DNA from: Leptolyngbyaceae cyanobacterium CSU_1_3
GTDB lineage: Bacteria > Cyanobacteriota > Cyanobacteriia > Leptolyngbyales > Leptolyngbyaceae
Assembly: GCA_012034655.1 (NCBI GenBank)
Contig: JAAUOZ010000001.1
Span: 23,600-87,599, forward strand
Direction: 5' to 3'
Length of the DNA stretch: 64,000 nucleotides
The position numbers and the translations under genes are program-made. This document shows positions 1 to 10,400 of this stretch, in pieces. The notes under the pieces were generated by a model. It was given only the letters and a program-made list of their open reading frames with translations. It did not search any database and was not told the origin of the DNA. How positions within the stretch are numbered: the first letter of the stretch is position 1; every line of letters begins with the position of its first letter.

Positions 1-1
1 A

Positions 2-259
2 GTGGATGATTTATTACGAAGCCCGATCGATAACCCAACTATTGGCATTGTGCTGTGTAAAACTCAGGATCACACAGTGGTGGAGTATGCACTTCGAGAT
101 GTCAATAAGCCCATTGGGATTTCAACCTATCAACTCAAGAATGCTTTGCCAGAGTCACTCAAAGGTAATTTGCCTACCATTGAAGAATTAGAAACCCAAT
201 TGAATATTTTATCAGTTGAAGTTGAAGAAGGACGAGACGTAGAAGAGCAACCGGATTGA
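2..259 (+). CDS. C-terminal fragment of DUF1016/YhcG-like PD-(D/E)XK nuclease
   Basis: The frame is open from the window edge and ends at TGA 257-259, so only the last 85 codons are present and the true start lies upstream. Residues such as IGIVLCKTQDHTVVEYAL followed by KPIGISTYQL and a leucine-rich end match the C-terminal part of the DUF1016 (YhcG) family, PD-(D/E)XK nuclease-fold proteins often found in restriction and plasmid islands. The substrate is not visible here. The GTG at position 2 is probably an internal valine rather than a start. It converges on the minus-strand lipoprotein gene. Confidence 0.7.
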   Translation: MDDLLRSPIDNPTIGIVLCKTQDHTVVEYALRDVNKPIGISTYQLKNALPESLKGNLPTIEELETQLNILSVEVEEGRDVEEQPD

Positions 260-327
260 GGTTCAACAGTTATTAATTATCCAGCAGCTTGCTGGACAAT
301 TCAGTGAAAATTCCTGGGACAAAGCAA

Positions 328-864
328 TCAGCTTGCAGGGGCGGGTTCGCAGCCAACACCACCGAAGGTTGGAACACTTGAATTTGAAAGCTTTCCAGTG
401 ACCAATTCATGAACTTGCTGATTTGAAAGTTGAGTAGGTTTTACCTCGATCGTGGTTTTTCCGCCCCGGTTAATCTGGATGATTGTGTCTGCCCAGTAAA
501 ATTGTTCTTGTGAAGGTTGGGAGTATGCCGGGTAGCAACCTTTCGAGGCGATCGCGACTTTATGCTGCACAGCCGACACCGATGGCAAGGAAACTCCAGT
601 CTGCACTAACTTTGCCTCACCAACTGGACCCCAAAGCCGAAGTTGAGTCGTGATGCAGCGTTTTCCATCCTTGAGCGGTGCAATGATGTTGCCGCATACC
701 TCTACATCCACGTTGTGTAGAGGTGGATATTCTGGAATGGAAGGATTTTGTGCTTGAGTCGCTTCATTGCCGCCTCCCGTCGTTGTGCGAGGAGTACAAC
801 CCACGGCGATTAACCCTGCCAACATCAGAACTGCCCAGAATTGAGTAGCTTTACAAGTCCCCAT
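328..864 (-). CDS. Putative lipoprotein, unknown function
   Basis: This is a 178-residue protein of no family I recognise. Starting at ATG 864 gives a short basic N-terminus, a hydrophobic stretch (FWAVLMLAGLIAVGC) and a lipobox-like Cys, so it is probably a membrane-anchored lipoprotein. The start is supported by a GAGGGGG ribosome-binding site on the minus strand just upstream; a longer frame to 993 would overlap the preceding gene in another phase. Four further cysteines could form extracytoplasmic disulphides. It is the last gene of the operon running from the actin-like ATPase at 4043, which suggests a role at the envelope, possibly with conjugation. Confidence 0.55.
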   Translation of the reverse strand: MGTCKATQFWAVLMLAGLIAVGCTPRTTTGGGNEATQAQNPSIPEYPPLHNVDVEVCGNIIAPLKDGKRCITTQLRLWGPVGEAKLVQTGVSLPSVSAVQHKVAIASKGCYPAYSQPSQEQFYWADTIIQINRGGKTTIEVKPTQLSNQQVHELVTGKLSNSSVPTFGGVGCEPAPAS

Positions 865-886
865 TGGTAAATCCCCCTCAAGATGC

Positions 887-1675
887 TCAGTTTCCTTGAA
901 TCGGTGCAAATTCACGTTGATTGGGAGGCTGAACCCAGAGTGTACAGAATCCAGCGGTTGCTTTTCGGTCAGGTAACATCTCCAGGGTGACACCTAATCG
1001 CTTAACTTCATTGGCACAAACAAGCTGACCATTGCGATCGCGGCTTAACAAGTCCTGATTCCAATTCACTAGGTTGCGGGCAAATAGTCCCTCGGCACTG
1101 GTTGCCCAGTCTAACGCCTTGGCTTGCTCTAATGTCAGTTGTCGGGGTCCGGCGGGATCAAGAGGGCGACTGGCTTGATACCAGGAAAGTCCGGCAATGC
1201 CCAAGAATCCTCCCAGTCCGGCTGTAACCAGGAGCAATACCCCGGCTGCAATCAATGAGGGAACCGAGTGAATAGCCCGCTCAAACTCTGTGCGGCGAAT
1301 CAGGGCAGAGACAGTTTGGGCGATCGCCTTTTGGTGCCCCTTGATCGCCACCTTCTCGTAGGTCTGGAGCCGATCATAGAGTTGCGTCTGCCACTGATCA
1401 AACATGGTCTCCATCTCTTGGGGACTGTCTTCTAGCAACACCTCTAGCCTGCCAGTCGCAACCAGCATCAAGAAGGCTGGATCATCCGGGTCAATTCCCG
1501 TTTGTACGACAATTTCCCATACTCTGGCTTTGAAAGCATCATCCTTACCGCGAATTGCTAGATCGAGCAGGGTCGGGTAGGGAATCCGATTTAGACCTTT
1601 ACCCCTGGCAGCCATTGATTCTAGAAATTGATCATCTAGATCTAGAGGTTCTTCTATTTGGCGGGGATTGCTCAT
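887..1675 (-). CDS. Single-pass membrane protein (DUF6753-like), unknown function
   Basis: This is a 262-residue protein with a soluble N-terminal half, helical around residues 85-135, one long hydrophobic segment near 142-168 (SLIAAGVLLLVTAGLGGFLGIAGL) and a C-terminal domain with cysteines. It resembles a family seen on cyanobacterial plasmids (DUF6753-like, from memory and not verified). It lies 14 bp downstream of the MinD/ParA-like ATPase gene and upstream of the lipoprotein gene, in one minus-strand unit. It could anchor the ATPase or the plasmid machinery at the membrane; this is inferred from context only. Confidence 0.5.
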   Translation of the reverse strand: MSNPRQIEEPLDLDDQFLESMAARGKGLNRIPYPTLLDLAIRGKDDAFKARVWEIVVQTGIDPDDPAFLMLVATGRLEVLLEDSPQEMETMFDQWQTQLYDRLQTYEKVAIKGHQKAIAQTVSALIRRTEFERAIHSVPSLIAAGVLLLVTAGLGGFLGIAGLSWYQASRPLDPAGPRQLTLEQAKALDWATSAEGLFARNLVNWNQDLLSRDRNGQLVCANEVKRLGVTLEMLPDRKATAGFCTLWVQPPNQREFAPIQGN

Positions 1676-1689
1676 GAGCCTTACCTCCC

Positions 1690-2517
1690 TTAGCTTGAAC
1701 GTTTGCTATTGCGGGATTTAGAGCCGCTTGTTGCTGGTTCAGCCGTTTTAATGTCAGCTTCTCCGGCTTCCACTGATGGTCCATCAGTCGCAGTTGGCTT
1801 TGAAGGACTGACTTCCGACTGCGAGAGTTTCCAGATGTTTGCCTGGTCGATCGCTTGATAAGCACTTTTGAGAAACGTATGGAGCCGCTGCTTCCCTAAA
1901 ACGCCCAGTTCACCACTTTCCCTACCTGCTGAAAAAGCAAGCCGCTTGGCATCCAGGTGATCACGCTCTCGATAGCTGAACTTGGGGAAATCAAGCACGG
2001 GGACTTTTTGTTTTGCCAGGAGTTTTTGTAGTTCCTCTCTACTGTCCAGGTGAGACCAGTCATCACACAGTCCCCAGTTGCGGACAAAAACATGTTGCAC
2101 TTTGCCATCAAACTGCTTCAAGGATTGGATGAAAAGCTGCACACTGTCATAGCCGCCAGTGCAGATAAACCACTTACAGATACTGACCCCATGTTGAGTT
2201 CCCATCTCCAGCACCCCATTGCGCTCAATCCAATCGGTAACGGCTGGAAAGACCTGAGCTGGGAGATTCACAATCACTGGAGTTTTGATCGCTAGGTCAA
2301 AAATGCGATCGGCATCGTAGGCTTTGCGTTCAGCTTCACTAAAGACAGCCCGCTCACATCCTTCAGGATAAACTTCACCGACGTCAGGATTGCTGCGATC
2401 GGCTTCTACCAACACATGGGGAAGCTGGCGATCGATGCAATATTGCACCATCACCCGAGCAAACAGAGACTTACCGACACCGCCCTTTTCACCATCAATG
2501 AAATGAATGATTGCCAT
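1690..2517 (-). CDS. MinD/ParA-like P-loop ATPase (MobD-like)
   Basis: This is a 275-residue protein starting with a beta strand and the deviant Walker A motif GEKGGVGKS at residues 9-17, typical of the SIMIBI/ParA-MinD class. VEADRSNPDVGEVY at about 38-51 fits the switch region. The C-terminal 50 residues are polar, Ser/Thr-rich and probably disordered. It is not the partition ParA, because a canonical parA-parB pair occurs at 41405-42235. Similar proteins accompany relaxase and primase genes on cyanobacterial plasmids. It sits 9 bp downstream of a small gene and shares an operon with an actin-like ATPase, so a role in plasmid positioning or transfer is likely. Confidence 0.7.
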   Translation of the reverse strand: MAIIHFIDGEKGGVGKSLFARVMVQYCIDRQLPHVLVEADRSNPDVGEVYPEGCERAVFSEAERKAYDADRIFDLAIKTPVIVNLPAQVFPAVTDWIERNGVLEMGTQHGVSICKWFICTGGYDSVQLFIQSLKQFDGKVQHVFVRNWGLCDDWSHLDSREELQKLLAKQKVPVLDFPKFSYRERDHLDAKRLAFSAGRESGELGVLGKQRLHTFLKSAYQAIDQANIWKLSQSEVSPSKPTATDGPSVEAGEADIKTAEPATSGSKSRNSKRSS

Positions 2518-2526
2518 TGCGCTCTC

Positions 2527-2913
2527 CTATTGCCACATTGTTCGGGTTGCCCGTTCAGCGGGCTTGTTACTGCCATTTTGGCGATCGCCATTGGTATATT
2601 CGATTGTTGAAGATTCAGCAGATGGAATTGGTAGTTGCAAACATTCCCGAATATAGTCTGCCTGACGTTCCAAAGCGCGACAGCAGCTCAATCCCAATTG
2701 GCGTAGTTCTTCCTGGCTCAACAGACCTTCTGCCTGATGAGCGGCTACCATCCAAAAAGCTCTGGCGGACTCCAATATCAACTCTTTGCCCTGCCTCACG
2801 CCATCACCTTTCTTCAAAAATGCTGTCAATACACCGTCTGAAGTGTCGGTGTAGGGCGAATAGCGAAAGCTGAAATCTTCGCGTTTGCGCGAGGTTTGGG
2901 AAATATTGTTCAT
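2527..2913 (-). CDS. Small hypothetical protein in actin-like ATPase operon
   Basis: This is a 128-residue protein I do not recognise. It has an N-terminal segment with aromatic residues, a central helical region (about 42-95) containing conserved-looking Cys-Cys, and a polar disordered tail. The start overlaps the stop of the actin-like ATPase gene by 4 bp (ATGA arrangement) and the next gene begins 9 bp further on, so the three are translationally coupled. In actin-based segregation systems the small downstream gene often encodes the DNA-binding adaptor (ParR type). That role is possible by position, but no ribbon-helix-helix motif is clear. Confidence 0.5.
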   Translation of the reverse strand: MNNISQTSRKREDFSFRYSPYTDTSDGVLTAFLKKGDGVRQGKELILESARAFWMVAAHQAEGLLSQEELRQLGLSCCRALERQADYIRECLQLPIPSAESSTIEYTNGDRQNGSNKPAERATRTMWQ

Positions 2914-4043
2914 GCGACCTCCGCCAACTGCTCAACAAAGTCGCAGTACATTCCAAAAGCATCAATCAAACGAAAGGACAGTGCTTCAGCATCTGAACGG
3001 TTCGAGCGATAATCCAGTCCTAACAGGTCTTGTAATCGTCGCTGAAGGTCAGTACCCCAATAGGTCGGGGTTCGATTAAAATAGTTCTCCAATTCATCAT
3101 GGAGGTAAAGAGCAGCTCCACCAGAAATAATCACTTCTGTGACATTCAGCAGCATGGTGTCAAGCCAATCTTGCAAGCGTGACCAGTACTCTTCTCTGGC
3201 AGTTAAAATAGCAGTGACAATTTGTTCGCGTTCTAGTTTTTGTTCAGTGGGCGATCGCGTCTTTACCAGATGTTGAAGTTGTGGATTATCAGGGGCAATC
3301 TGATTGCCAATACTATAGATTACGCTCGTTAACGAATCAGCACTTTGACCAGAGGTTCGGTTTAATACCTTATCTACCAGTTGATGAAAGCCCAAATCGG
3401 TGGTGTTACCGATCGCCAGCTTGCCCCGTTCAAATAGCAATAGGCTGGTATTCCGATGCCCAAACATCAGCACAGCCAGTGTTTGTTGCTGGAACCACTC
3501 TGCCCCGTTCTGCATTACCCGTGCCATTGCCAAGCCACCTCCCTCTGGGCGACACTCAAAGGCTTCTAGCTTGACCTGGAAGCGTTCATCGCGAAAGCTG
3601 TAATTTTTGAGCTGTTGTTTCAGGAGTTGCTGAAAGCGTGGGGCGTTCTGGTATTCACCGTAAGGTAATAGGGCGGAAATGGACACAGAGAACTTACGCG
3701 GTAGATTCGTTTGTTGGGCGATCGCTCCTACGGCTGCTAGCACCTTGTATAGTGCCCGTTCGTATTTCACTTCATTCATCCGCACGGCTGCTAGAAACTG
3801 ACGCGCTAAATAACCAACCACCTGACACTGCTGACTATCACTACATTGCAGCCAAACATCATCTTCAGGTCGAGTGATACCAAGGCTTCCTCTGGTTCTC
3901 AAGTGGGCATCAATTGAACTCAAGCTGAGTTCAATCACTTCAGGCTCCATAAGCAGCAATCGAGGTCTGCCATCCGCTAAGTGATAGATCACTTTACTGA
4001 GTGAGGAGCCTGGATCGAAAGTCAACGTGAGGTCAGACATCAC
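2910..4043 (-). CDS. ParM/StbA-like actin-family ATPase
   Basis: This is a 377-residue protein with actin-fold signatures: phosphate-1 loop FDPGSSLSKVIY at residues 9-20, and an adenosine motif VIISGGAALYLHDEL near 307-321. Length and motifs fit plasmid ParM/StbA/Alp proteins, which polymerise with ATP to move plasmid copies apart. PRTRC clusters elsewhere include an actin-like member (PRTRC-D); this gene could fill that role for the PRTRC module at 18237-22388, although it is about 14 kb away. It heads a five-gene minus-strand operon, with its promoter in the intergenic region shared with the mobilisation genes. Confidence 0.75.
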   Translation of the reverse strand: MMSDLTLTFDPGSSLSKVIYHLADGRPRLLLMEPEVIELSLSSIDAHLRTRGSLGITRPEDDVWLQCSDSQQCQVVGYLARQFLAAVRMNEVKYERALYKVLAAVGAIAQQTNLPRKFSVSISALLPYGEYQNAPRFQQLLKQQLKNYSFRDERFQVKLEAFECRPEGGGLAMARVMQNGAEWFQQQTLAVLMFGHRNTSLLLFERGKLAIGNTTDLGFHQLVDKVLNRTSGQSADSLTSVIYSIGNQIAPDNPQLQHLVKTRSPTEQKLEREQIVTAILTAREEYWSRLQDWLDTMLLNVTEVIISGGAALYLHDELENYFNRTPTYWGTDLQRRLQDLLGLDYRSNRSDAEALSFRLIDAFGMYCDFVEQLAEVA

Positions 4044-4543
4044 GGGTTAATCAGTTAGGTTAGCGCTTCCTCAACTTAGCGAGCACTGAATGAATGCTCA
4101 TCATCCATGTGGATAGAAAAGAGAAACCCGGATTTCCTCTCCCGCAGGGGTTCACAATTTGCCACAGTTTCCCTCAATGGTTCGTCTCCATCCTCATTTG
4201 ACCACCCGATTAAGGCGCTGAATTCCCAATAATCTAAACTTGTTGACACTCAATACCCTCAAATGTCCACAGGTTTCTCGCAGCATTCCACCCATGACCC
4301 ACATTCTTACAACAGACTACAGTACCCGTTCAAAATCCAGGATGCAGAGCAAGCCATGTTGTAATGTATATTCATCTATTGGAATAAAATAATGGTGCTA
4401 TTGCAACACCCGTGAGCTTTGTTTGTTATAAAAGGCTATTGCCCGATGCAGAAATCAAAAAGATAACCGACTGGTCGATCACAAGTCAACGAAGGAACAG
4501 CAAAGCTAGAGAAGAATCTTCACCGTCTTCCTGATTGGCTGGA
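4044..4543. other. Divergent promoter region and candidate oriT
   Basis: This 500-bp AT-rich gap separates the actin-like operon (minus) from the mobC-relaxase genes (plus). It contains a short inverted repeat with arms GAGCA/TGCTC (4081-4099), an imperfect palindrome centred on CCCGG near 4122-4140, three CTATTG copies between 4375 and 4445, and a TATAAA box near 4428. No open frame is convincing. Position directly upstream of a relaxosome gene pair is where oriT usually lies, but I cannot identify a nic site. Confidence 0.35.
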
Positions 4544-4930
4544 ATGTCATCGCAGAAACGTCCTATCAAGTTTCATATCTCCCTCAACGCTGAGGAGAAA
4601 GAGCAGGTGCGCTGTATGGCGGCAGAGAACAACCTGACGATGGCAGAATTGTTTCGTGCCAAGACGTTGAAAAATCAGCTCCCCCGGCGCGTAACCCGAA
4701 TCGCGGGTCTAACCTACTGGGAACTAACCAAAATCAGTGACAGCCTGAATCAAATTGCTAAGGCAATACTTGCTAACGCAAAGGCTAGCACCAACACCAT
4801 TGCTCCACTTCAAGCAACTCCGATCGTGGTCGATCAGGAGTTATTGAATCAAACCAGAAGTCTCTTGAGCCAAATACGGCGAGAACTTACTGACCTGGAA
4901 TTCATGACAGAGATTGAAGAGGAATCGTGA
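4544..4930 (+). CDS. MobC-like relaxosome accessory protein
   Basis: This is a 128-residue protein. The N-terminal part (KRPIKFHISLNAEEKEQVRCMAAENNLTMAELFRAKTL) has the ribbon-helix-helix-like layout of plasmid mobilisation accessory proteins (MobC family), followed by a helix ending in a leucine-rich tail. MobC proteins bind oriT and help the relaxase open the strand. ATG 4544 is preferred over TTG 4535 because the RHH-like domain begins a few residues later. The stop overlaps the GTG start of the relaxase gene, showing translational coupling. Confidence 0.7.
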   Translation: MSSQKRPIKFHISLNAEEKEQVRCMAAENNLTMAELFRAKTLKNQLPRRVTRIAGLTYWELTKISDSLNQIAKAILANAKASTNTIAPLQATPIVVDQELLNQTRSLLSQIRRELTDLEFMTEIEEES

Positions 4931-5889
4931 TCGGCAAACAAATTAAAGGTCGAAGCTTTAGCAAACTGCTCAATTATCTGTTTGGCAAAGATGGAGCCAG
5001 CTTAATTGGCAGCAATATGGAGGAAATCACCCCGCGCAGGTTAGCAGCGGAGTTTCGGTTTTGCCGCCAGTTAAACCCCAGGGTCAGTCGAGCGGTCTAT
5101 CACGCCTCCCTGAGTTTGCATTACACCGAGCATCTGGAGAATGACACCTGGCACGATATTGCCCAGAAATATCTTCAGGCAATGGGCTTTGACATGAATC
5201 AGTATGTAGTCGTGCGGCATAGCGATCGCGACCACGATCATGCACACATTGTCGCCAGTCGGGTTCGGTTGGATGGAACAACCGTTTCCGATAGCTGGGA
5301 TTATCGCCGGAGTGAAGCCGCTATTCGCCAGTTGGAACAGGACTATGGGTTGCGTTGCCCAAGCATCTCCGAAGGAGACTCGCTCCACTCCAGCCAGGAA
5401 CAAGACAGCCGTAGCCCCACTACTGGAGAACAGCGATTACTGGCTCGGACTGGTGAGGAAAGTATTCGAGTGCAGCTTCAGCGATCGCTTGATCAAGCCA
5501 CTCAATCTCCTGTCACTATGCCTCAGCTAATTGGGCAGCTCCAGCAAAACGGCATCAGTGTTCGGATTCGCAATCGTCAACCTGGTGAGATAACAGGCAT
5601 CAGCTACGAATTAAATGGTATTGCCTTTAGCGGAATTCATCTGGGCAAAGCCTATACCTTCAAAGGCTTGCAGAGATACCGAGGAGTGAACTATGACTCA
5701 CATCGAGATGCGGAATTAATTAAAAAACTAGTAGAACAACCTGTTAATTCATCAACTACCAGTGAAATCGATGCAGACTCATTAGTTCAGGTATCGAATA
5801 TAGAAGAGAGCCAACGAGATGATAATACAGCGAAACATCGCCAAAAATCCAAATTACCAAAACAGCGACAACGAGAGTTGGAACTTTGA
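4927..5889 (+). CDS. MobP-type relaxase (MobA/VirD2-like)
   Basis: This is a 320-residue relaxase domain protein. It begins GTG 4927 inside the stop of the mobC-like gene. The N-terminal IGKQIKGRSFSKLLNYLFGK is typical of MobP relaxases, with catalytic Tyr candidates in the first 70 residues (Tyr17, Tyr58, Tyr66). The metal-binding triad HSDRDHDHAH lies at residues 98-107. It nicks oriT and pilots the strand into the recipient. The C-terminal 60 residues are polar and basic. It is short for the family and lacks an attached primase or helicase; a primase gene follows 54 bp downstream. Confidence 0.85.
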   Translation: MIGKQIKGRSFSKLLNYLFGKDGASLIGSNMEEITPRRLAAEFRFCRQLNPRVSRAVYHASLSLHYTEHLENDTWHDIAQKYLQAMGFDMNQYVVVRHSDRDHDHAHIVASRVRLDGTTVSDSWDYRRSEAAIRQLEQDYGLRCPSISEGDSLHSSQEQDSRSPTTGEQRLLARTGEESIRVQLQRSLDQATQSPVTMPQLIGQLQQNGISVRIRNRQPGEITGISYELNGIAFSGIHLGKAYTFKGLQRYRGVNYDSHRDAELIKKLVEQPVNSSTTSEIDADSLVQVSNIEESQRDDNTAKHRQKSKLPKQRQRELEL

Positions 5890-5943
5890 TAGTCAGGGCA
5901 GCTAACGCCACTCAGGAGTAACAACGCTCTTGGCTTAACTGCG

Positions 5944-7245
5944 ATGAATGTCAATCTGCGACAAATGACGATTCAATTTCTCAGGCACATTGGCTTTGTG
6001 TCGGGTGCTAAAATCTGGTTACGAATATCCTGGAATCTGCCTGTAGAAATCATTCCTGACAACTGGAACTGCTACTGGAAGAACAATCAACTGATCTACG
6101 GTCATTACATTTTCTGTGGCAGCATCACTCCCCAGGGCTTTTCCCTCTACTGCTGCACTCAGGGTGGGCGCGATCGCCAGGGTAATACCTGCTGGCAACT
6201 CACTCCCAAGCGCTATGCAGATGGGTGGGCACTTGCATTCAAATTTTCCTATTTGGGTGCAACCGTCAGTTTCTACCCCAACCAACCTGATAAAGGCATT
6301 AGTAACAACCATGTCAGGCAATGTCAGTGCCTCTTCTATGAAATCGATGATTTACCTCTGGCTGGTCAACACGATGCACTGGAACGATTTAAGCATACAA
6401 CTGGGTTGGAACCGGCGGCAGTTGTGTATACCGGGGGAAAATCTCTTCATGTCTATTTCAGATGCACCATCGGGCTATCTCCAGAAAGCTGGATTTGCCT
6501 GAATCGAAAACTTGCGATCGCTCAAAATGCCGACTCAGCCATTTGTAACTTAGCGCGTTCTATGCGGCTTCCAGGTATGGTTCGCAGGGAAGTCATAGAT
6601 GGGAAATTGAGCGGTACTAGAGCAGTCACATTGGAGGATTACTCCACGTCCCAGTACAGTTCCAAAAAACTGAGCGCTGCTTTGGATGCCACCGGGCTAT
6701 TTCCTTATGGACTATCGGATCAGCAGTGGCGGAAGTGGGTACAACTGGTTCATCTGGCGAAAATGAATGATTCTGTTGACCCACACTCCGCACTGACTCA
6801 ACCGCCTGCTCTAAGATCCCGCTCAACTGTGCTGAAGCATCGGAGACTTGGAACAAGCCTTGCAACAAGAGATAATCACTTATCTCTCAAACATCACCGC
6901 GCTAGCGGGATCTCAGTTCCGCTAACTATCTGCCTGACAAAAAGCGATCGCGCCCTCCTAAAGTACGGTGAGCTAGAAGGCAACCGTAACAATGCAGGCT
7001 ACAAGCTGGCTCGGAACCTCTTGGGAACCACTGATTTATTAACCCGACACCAGATCGTTTACCATCCCGCTCCCCATCAACTTTTCGAGCAATACTGCGA
7101 TCGCTGTACACCCCCTTTAGATGATGCCGAAGCAAAAACCATCTGGCAGAGTGCTAGCAAAACCCCTGCTTTCGCCAGCCGCAGCCTTGACTCAATTCTC
7201 GTAAGTGTCAGTCAATGGCGATTTCGTAGGGATAGGAGACAGTAG
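5944..7245 (+). CDS. AEP-type primase / plasmid replication protein
   Basis: This is a 433-residue protein with archaeo-eukaryotic primase features. CQCLFYEIDDLPL near residue 130 holds the acidic metal-binding motif. VVYTGGKSLHVYF near 160 matches the sGGKS-h motif of AEP primases. The C-terminal part, ALLKYGELEGNRNNAGYKLARNLLG then a helical region with DDAEAKTIWQSA, matches the PriCT-type domain. It probably primes plasmid DNA synthesis after conjugation or acts at the replication origin. The unusual first 100 residues, which contain several Trp and Cys, have no assigned function. It follows the relaxase on the same strand, likely in one transcript. Confidence 0.7.
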   Translation: MNVNLRQMTIQFLRHIGFVSGAKIWLRISWNLPVEIIPDNWNCYWKNNQLIYGHYIFCGSITPQGFSLYCCTQGGRDRQGNTCWQLTPKRYADGWALAFKFSYLGATVSFYPNQPDKGISNNHVRQCQCLFYEIDDLPLAGQHDALERFKHTTGLEPAAVVYTGGKSLHVYFRCTIGLSPESWICLNRKLAIAQNADSAICNLARSMRLPGMVRREVIDGKLSGTRAVTLEDYSTSQYSSKKLSAALDATGLFPYGLSDQQWRKWVQLVHLAKMNDSVDPHSALTQPPALRSRSTVLKHRRLGTSLATRDNHLSLKHHRASGISVPLTICLTKSDRALLKYGELEGNRNNAGYKLARNLLGTTDLLTRHQIVYHPAPHQLFEQYCDRCTPPLDDAEAKTIWQSASKTPAFASRSLDSILVSVSQWRFRRDRRQ

Positions 7246-7442
7246 ACTCAAACTATAAGGTCTGGAATTCAGTAATATTTCGTATTGACAAACAAGATAA
7301 CCCGTGTATTCAACCATTCACTGCAATAGGTAGGAGTCCCATTTAGCTCGTTCCCTTTGTAGCATGAGCTTTACTTCTCGCTGCTTAGAGAGTTGAGGCA
7401 TACTAGAGCAAACATGATTTTCTTCCTCGAATATTTCGTCCC

Positions 7443-10400
7443 ATGCCAACCCCAAAAGAAATACTTTCACTTGTAGAAAATGCCCTTAAGCAGACTGAGG
7501 GAGATCGCTCTGCATTAGAATGTTGGCGACAGACAGAAGATGGACAGAAGGTCATTCAGTACATACAGATTGGGAAATACAACACCGTTATAGGTGAAGG
7601 CAAAAATATCACAATTGGGGATCAACTGGATCGATCGCTACTTGAGGAGATTCGGGACTTATTACTCAAGCAAGTTCCTTCTCCACCTCTGGATATCAAT
7701 TGGCAGGAAGTCAGCCATCGTAGGTTGTCGGAACAAAGACTTCAACTTACAACCAATCCAATGACGAGAGGTGAAGATGTTGACTATCAAGTTGAGCATG
7801 TGTTTGTTCCATTAGGATTAGTCGAACGGAAGAAGATCCCACGCCGAAAGCGGGATGTTTTGCCAGAGAGAGGTTCGGAACTCTATCAAGAAGGTGGGAA
7901 CGAAGGAACTGATGCAGATTTGGCGGAGGAAATAGAAGTTACTCAACGATTTGAGCATGAAGAATTTTTAGAGCAGGTTTTACGACAGCGAAAAAGTCCA
8001 AAGAGTCAAGGTAGTAGAATTGCGATTATTGGTGAGCCAGGAGCAGGAAAAACAACCCTTCTTCAGCAAATTGCGGGATGGATATGCACAACATTTCCAG
8101 AATCAATTGTTATCTGGGTATCCTTAGCAGATTTACAGGGCAATACGATAGAGTACTACCTGGAAAAAATCTGGCTAAAAAGCATCATTCGTGAAGCAGG
8201 AGGAGCGGAAAATTCTGTAGCAGATGAACGCAACTTTGCCGACCAATTTCAACGGGGGCAGGTCTGGCTACTGCTGGATGGTTTAGATGAAATGCAATCT
8301 CCTGCCAATTCGTTGAGTGAAATTCAACGTCAAATTCAGGAGGGAGGATGGGTGCGGCAGGCACGCTTGATTTTGACCTGTCGGTTGAATCTATGGGATG
8401 GAAACTACAATACATTAGCTGGCTTTGATACCTATCGTACTTTAGATTTTTCTTATCCCGCACAAGTAGAGCAATTTATTCAACAGTGGTTTGCACCACG
8501 AAAAAAGAAAGATTTAGGGCAGGCGCTATGTTCTGCATTGACAGAACCAGGGAAAGAGCGAATTCGGGATTTGGTCAAGAATCCATTACGATTAACTCTC
8601 CTGTGTTTTAGTTGGTATCTACAGCAAGGGAGATTACCGGAAACTCAAGCAGAACTCTATCAGAGATCCATAGATCGATTTTATGAATGGAAGCAGGAAC
8701 AGTTTCCAACAACCTCTATGCAAAGAGCTTCTCTGAACCAAGCATTAGCGGAATTATCTCGGCAAGCAATTGATGATACTGATGATAGGCAGCAGACTCG
8801 ATTCCGATTGCGTTACGATTTTATCCGTCATCACTTGGATAAACCACTACTAGATGGGCAAAAAACGCTACTCGACTTAGCACTGGAAATTGGCTGGTTA
8901 AATCAAGTTGGTGTGGATGCTGACGATCCGGAACAAAGAGTTTATGCCTTCTTTCACCCAACTTTTGAAGAGTATTTTGCTGCTCTTAGTATTAGTGACG
9001 AGAAGTTCTTCTTCAATCCCATTCCCAAAAAACCTATGGGCAAGGAAGCCATCTATCGAATTTTTGAACCTCAGTGGAGACAAGTATTTCTGTTGTGGCT
9101 AGGGCGTAAAGATGAAATGCTAAGACCGCAGAAAGAAGCACTGATTAAATCTCTATTAACCTTCAGAGATCGCTGTGGTGGATTCTATAGCGATCGAGCT
9201 TTTCTCTTGGCAGCCATAGGAATTTCTGAATTTAGAGACTGTTCTTTTTCAAATCAAATTGTAAAGCAATTACTACATTGGAAATTCGGCAATTTTAATT
9301 TTCTAGTACGAAATTGGCTTCTCCTTATAAATCCTGGAAGAGTGACAGTCAGAAGGAAGTATGCTGAGGGGGTTTTCAAAAATACCGACTCTCAAAAGAT
9401 GATTCAGGCGCTGATATCTCTGTTGAGAAAAATGGAATCTACTTTAACTCACTCCAGTAAAACAATTATACAAAAGGTGATTCAAATATGTAGGCAAGAG
9501 TTAAACTTCAACCGTAATTTATATATGTATCATGAGGTGGCTGAAAGTTTGGGGAAGCTTAGCCCAGACAAAGAAAATGCGATTCTAGCAATTAAATGCT
9601 TGCTAGAAAATACTGGAGAGAGAAAATCTAGAATTAGAGGTATCCGAACAGAAGCAGTTAAGAGCTTAGAAGTCATCGGTGAAAACAATAAAAATGCGAT
9701 TGAAACATTAGAATCGATACTAAAAACAACCAGAGATTATGACACTGTCAAGAATGTCTCTGAGAGCTTAGGAAAAATTTCCAGCGGTGATGAAACTGCG
9801 ATTCAATCACTAGCATGGCTTCTTGAAGTTACAAAAGATAAACCCATACTGGCACTTACTAAATCTTGGTATGAAACTGCGATTCAATCACTAAGGCGGT
9901 TTTTAGAAGTTCTAGAAATTACTCAAAATAAATCGACTTTTATAGATAGACCTTGGAACAAATCTCTCACAAGACATATTCGTCTTATTGCGGCGCAAAG
10001 TTTAGGTAAAATTGGGACAGGTAATGAGACTGCGATTGCGGAACTATTACAAATTCTTAGAAATTCTCAAGATAAAGAAATTCATTTTCAAGCATTTGAT
10101 AGCTTAAGCAAAATTGCTCTGGGAAATGAAACTGTAATTCGAGCACTGATAAATTTGATAGACGAAACTCATGATGAAAATATTTGCTTGAGGGCAATTT
10201 TCACCTTGAATCAAATTGGGACAGGTAATGAAATGGCAATTCGGTCATTGGTACAATTCATGAAAATGACTGAAGACGAAAATTTTCCTTCTCGATCATG
10301 GTACGTAGCTGATAGCTTGGGCAAAATTGGTACACATAATGAGATCGCGATTCAGTCCCTACTACAGCTAATCAAAGAAGTTCAAGATGAAAATATCCGT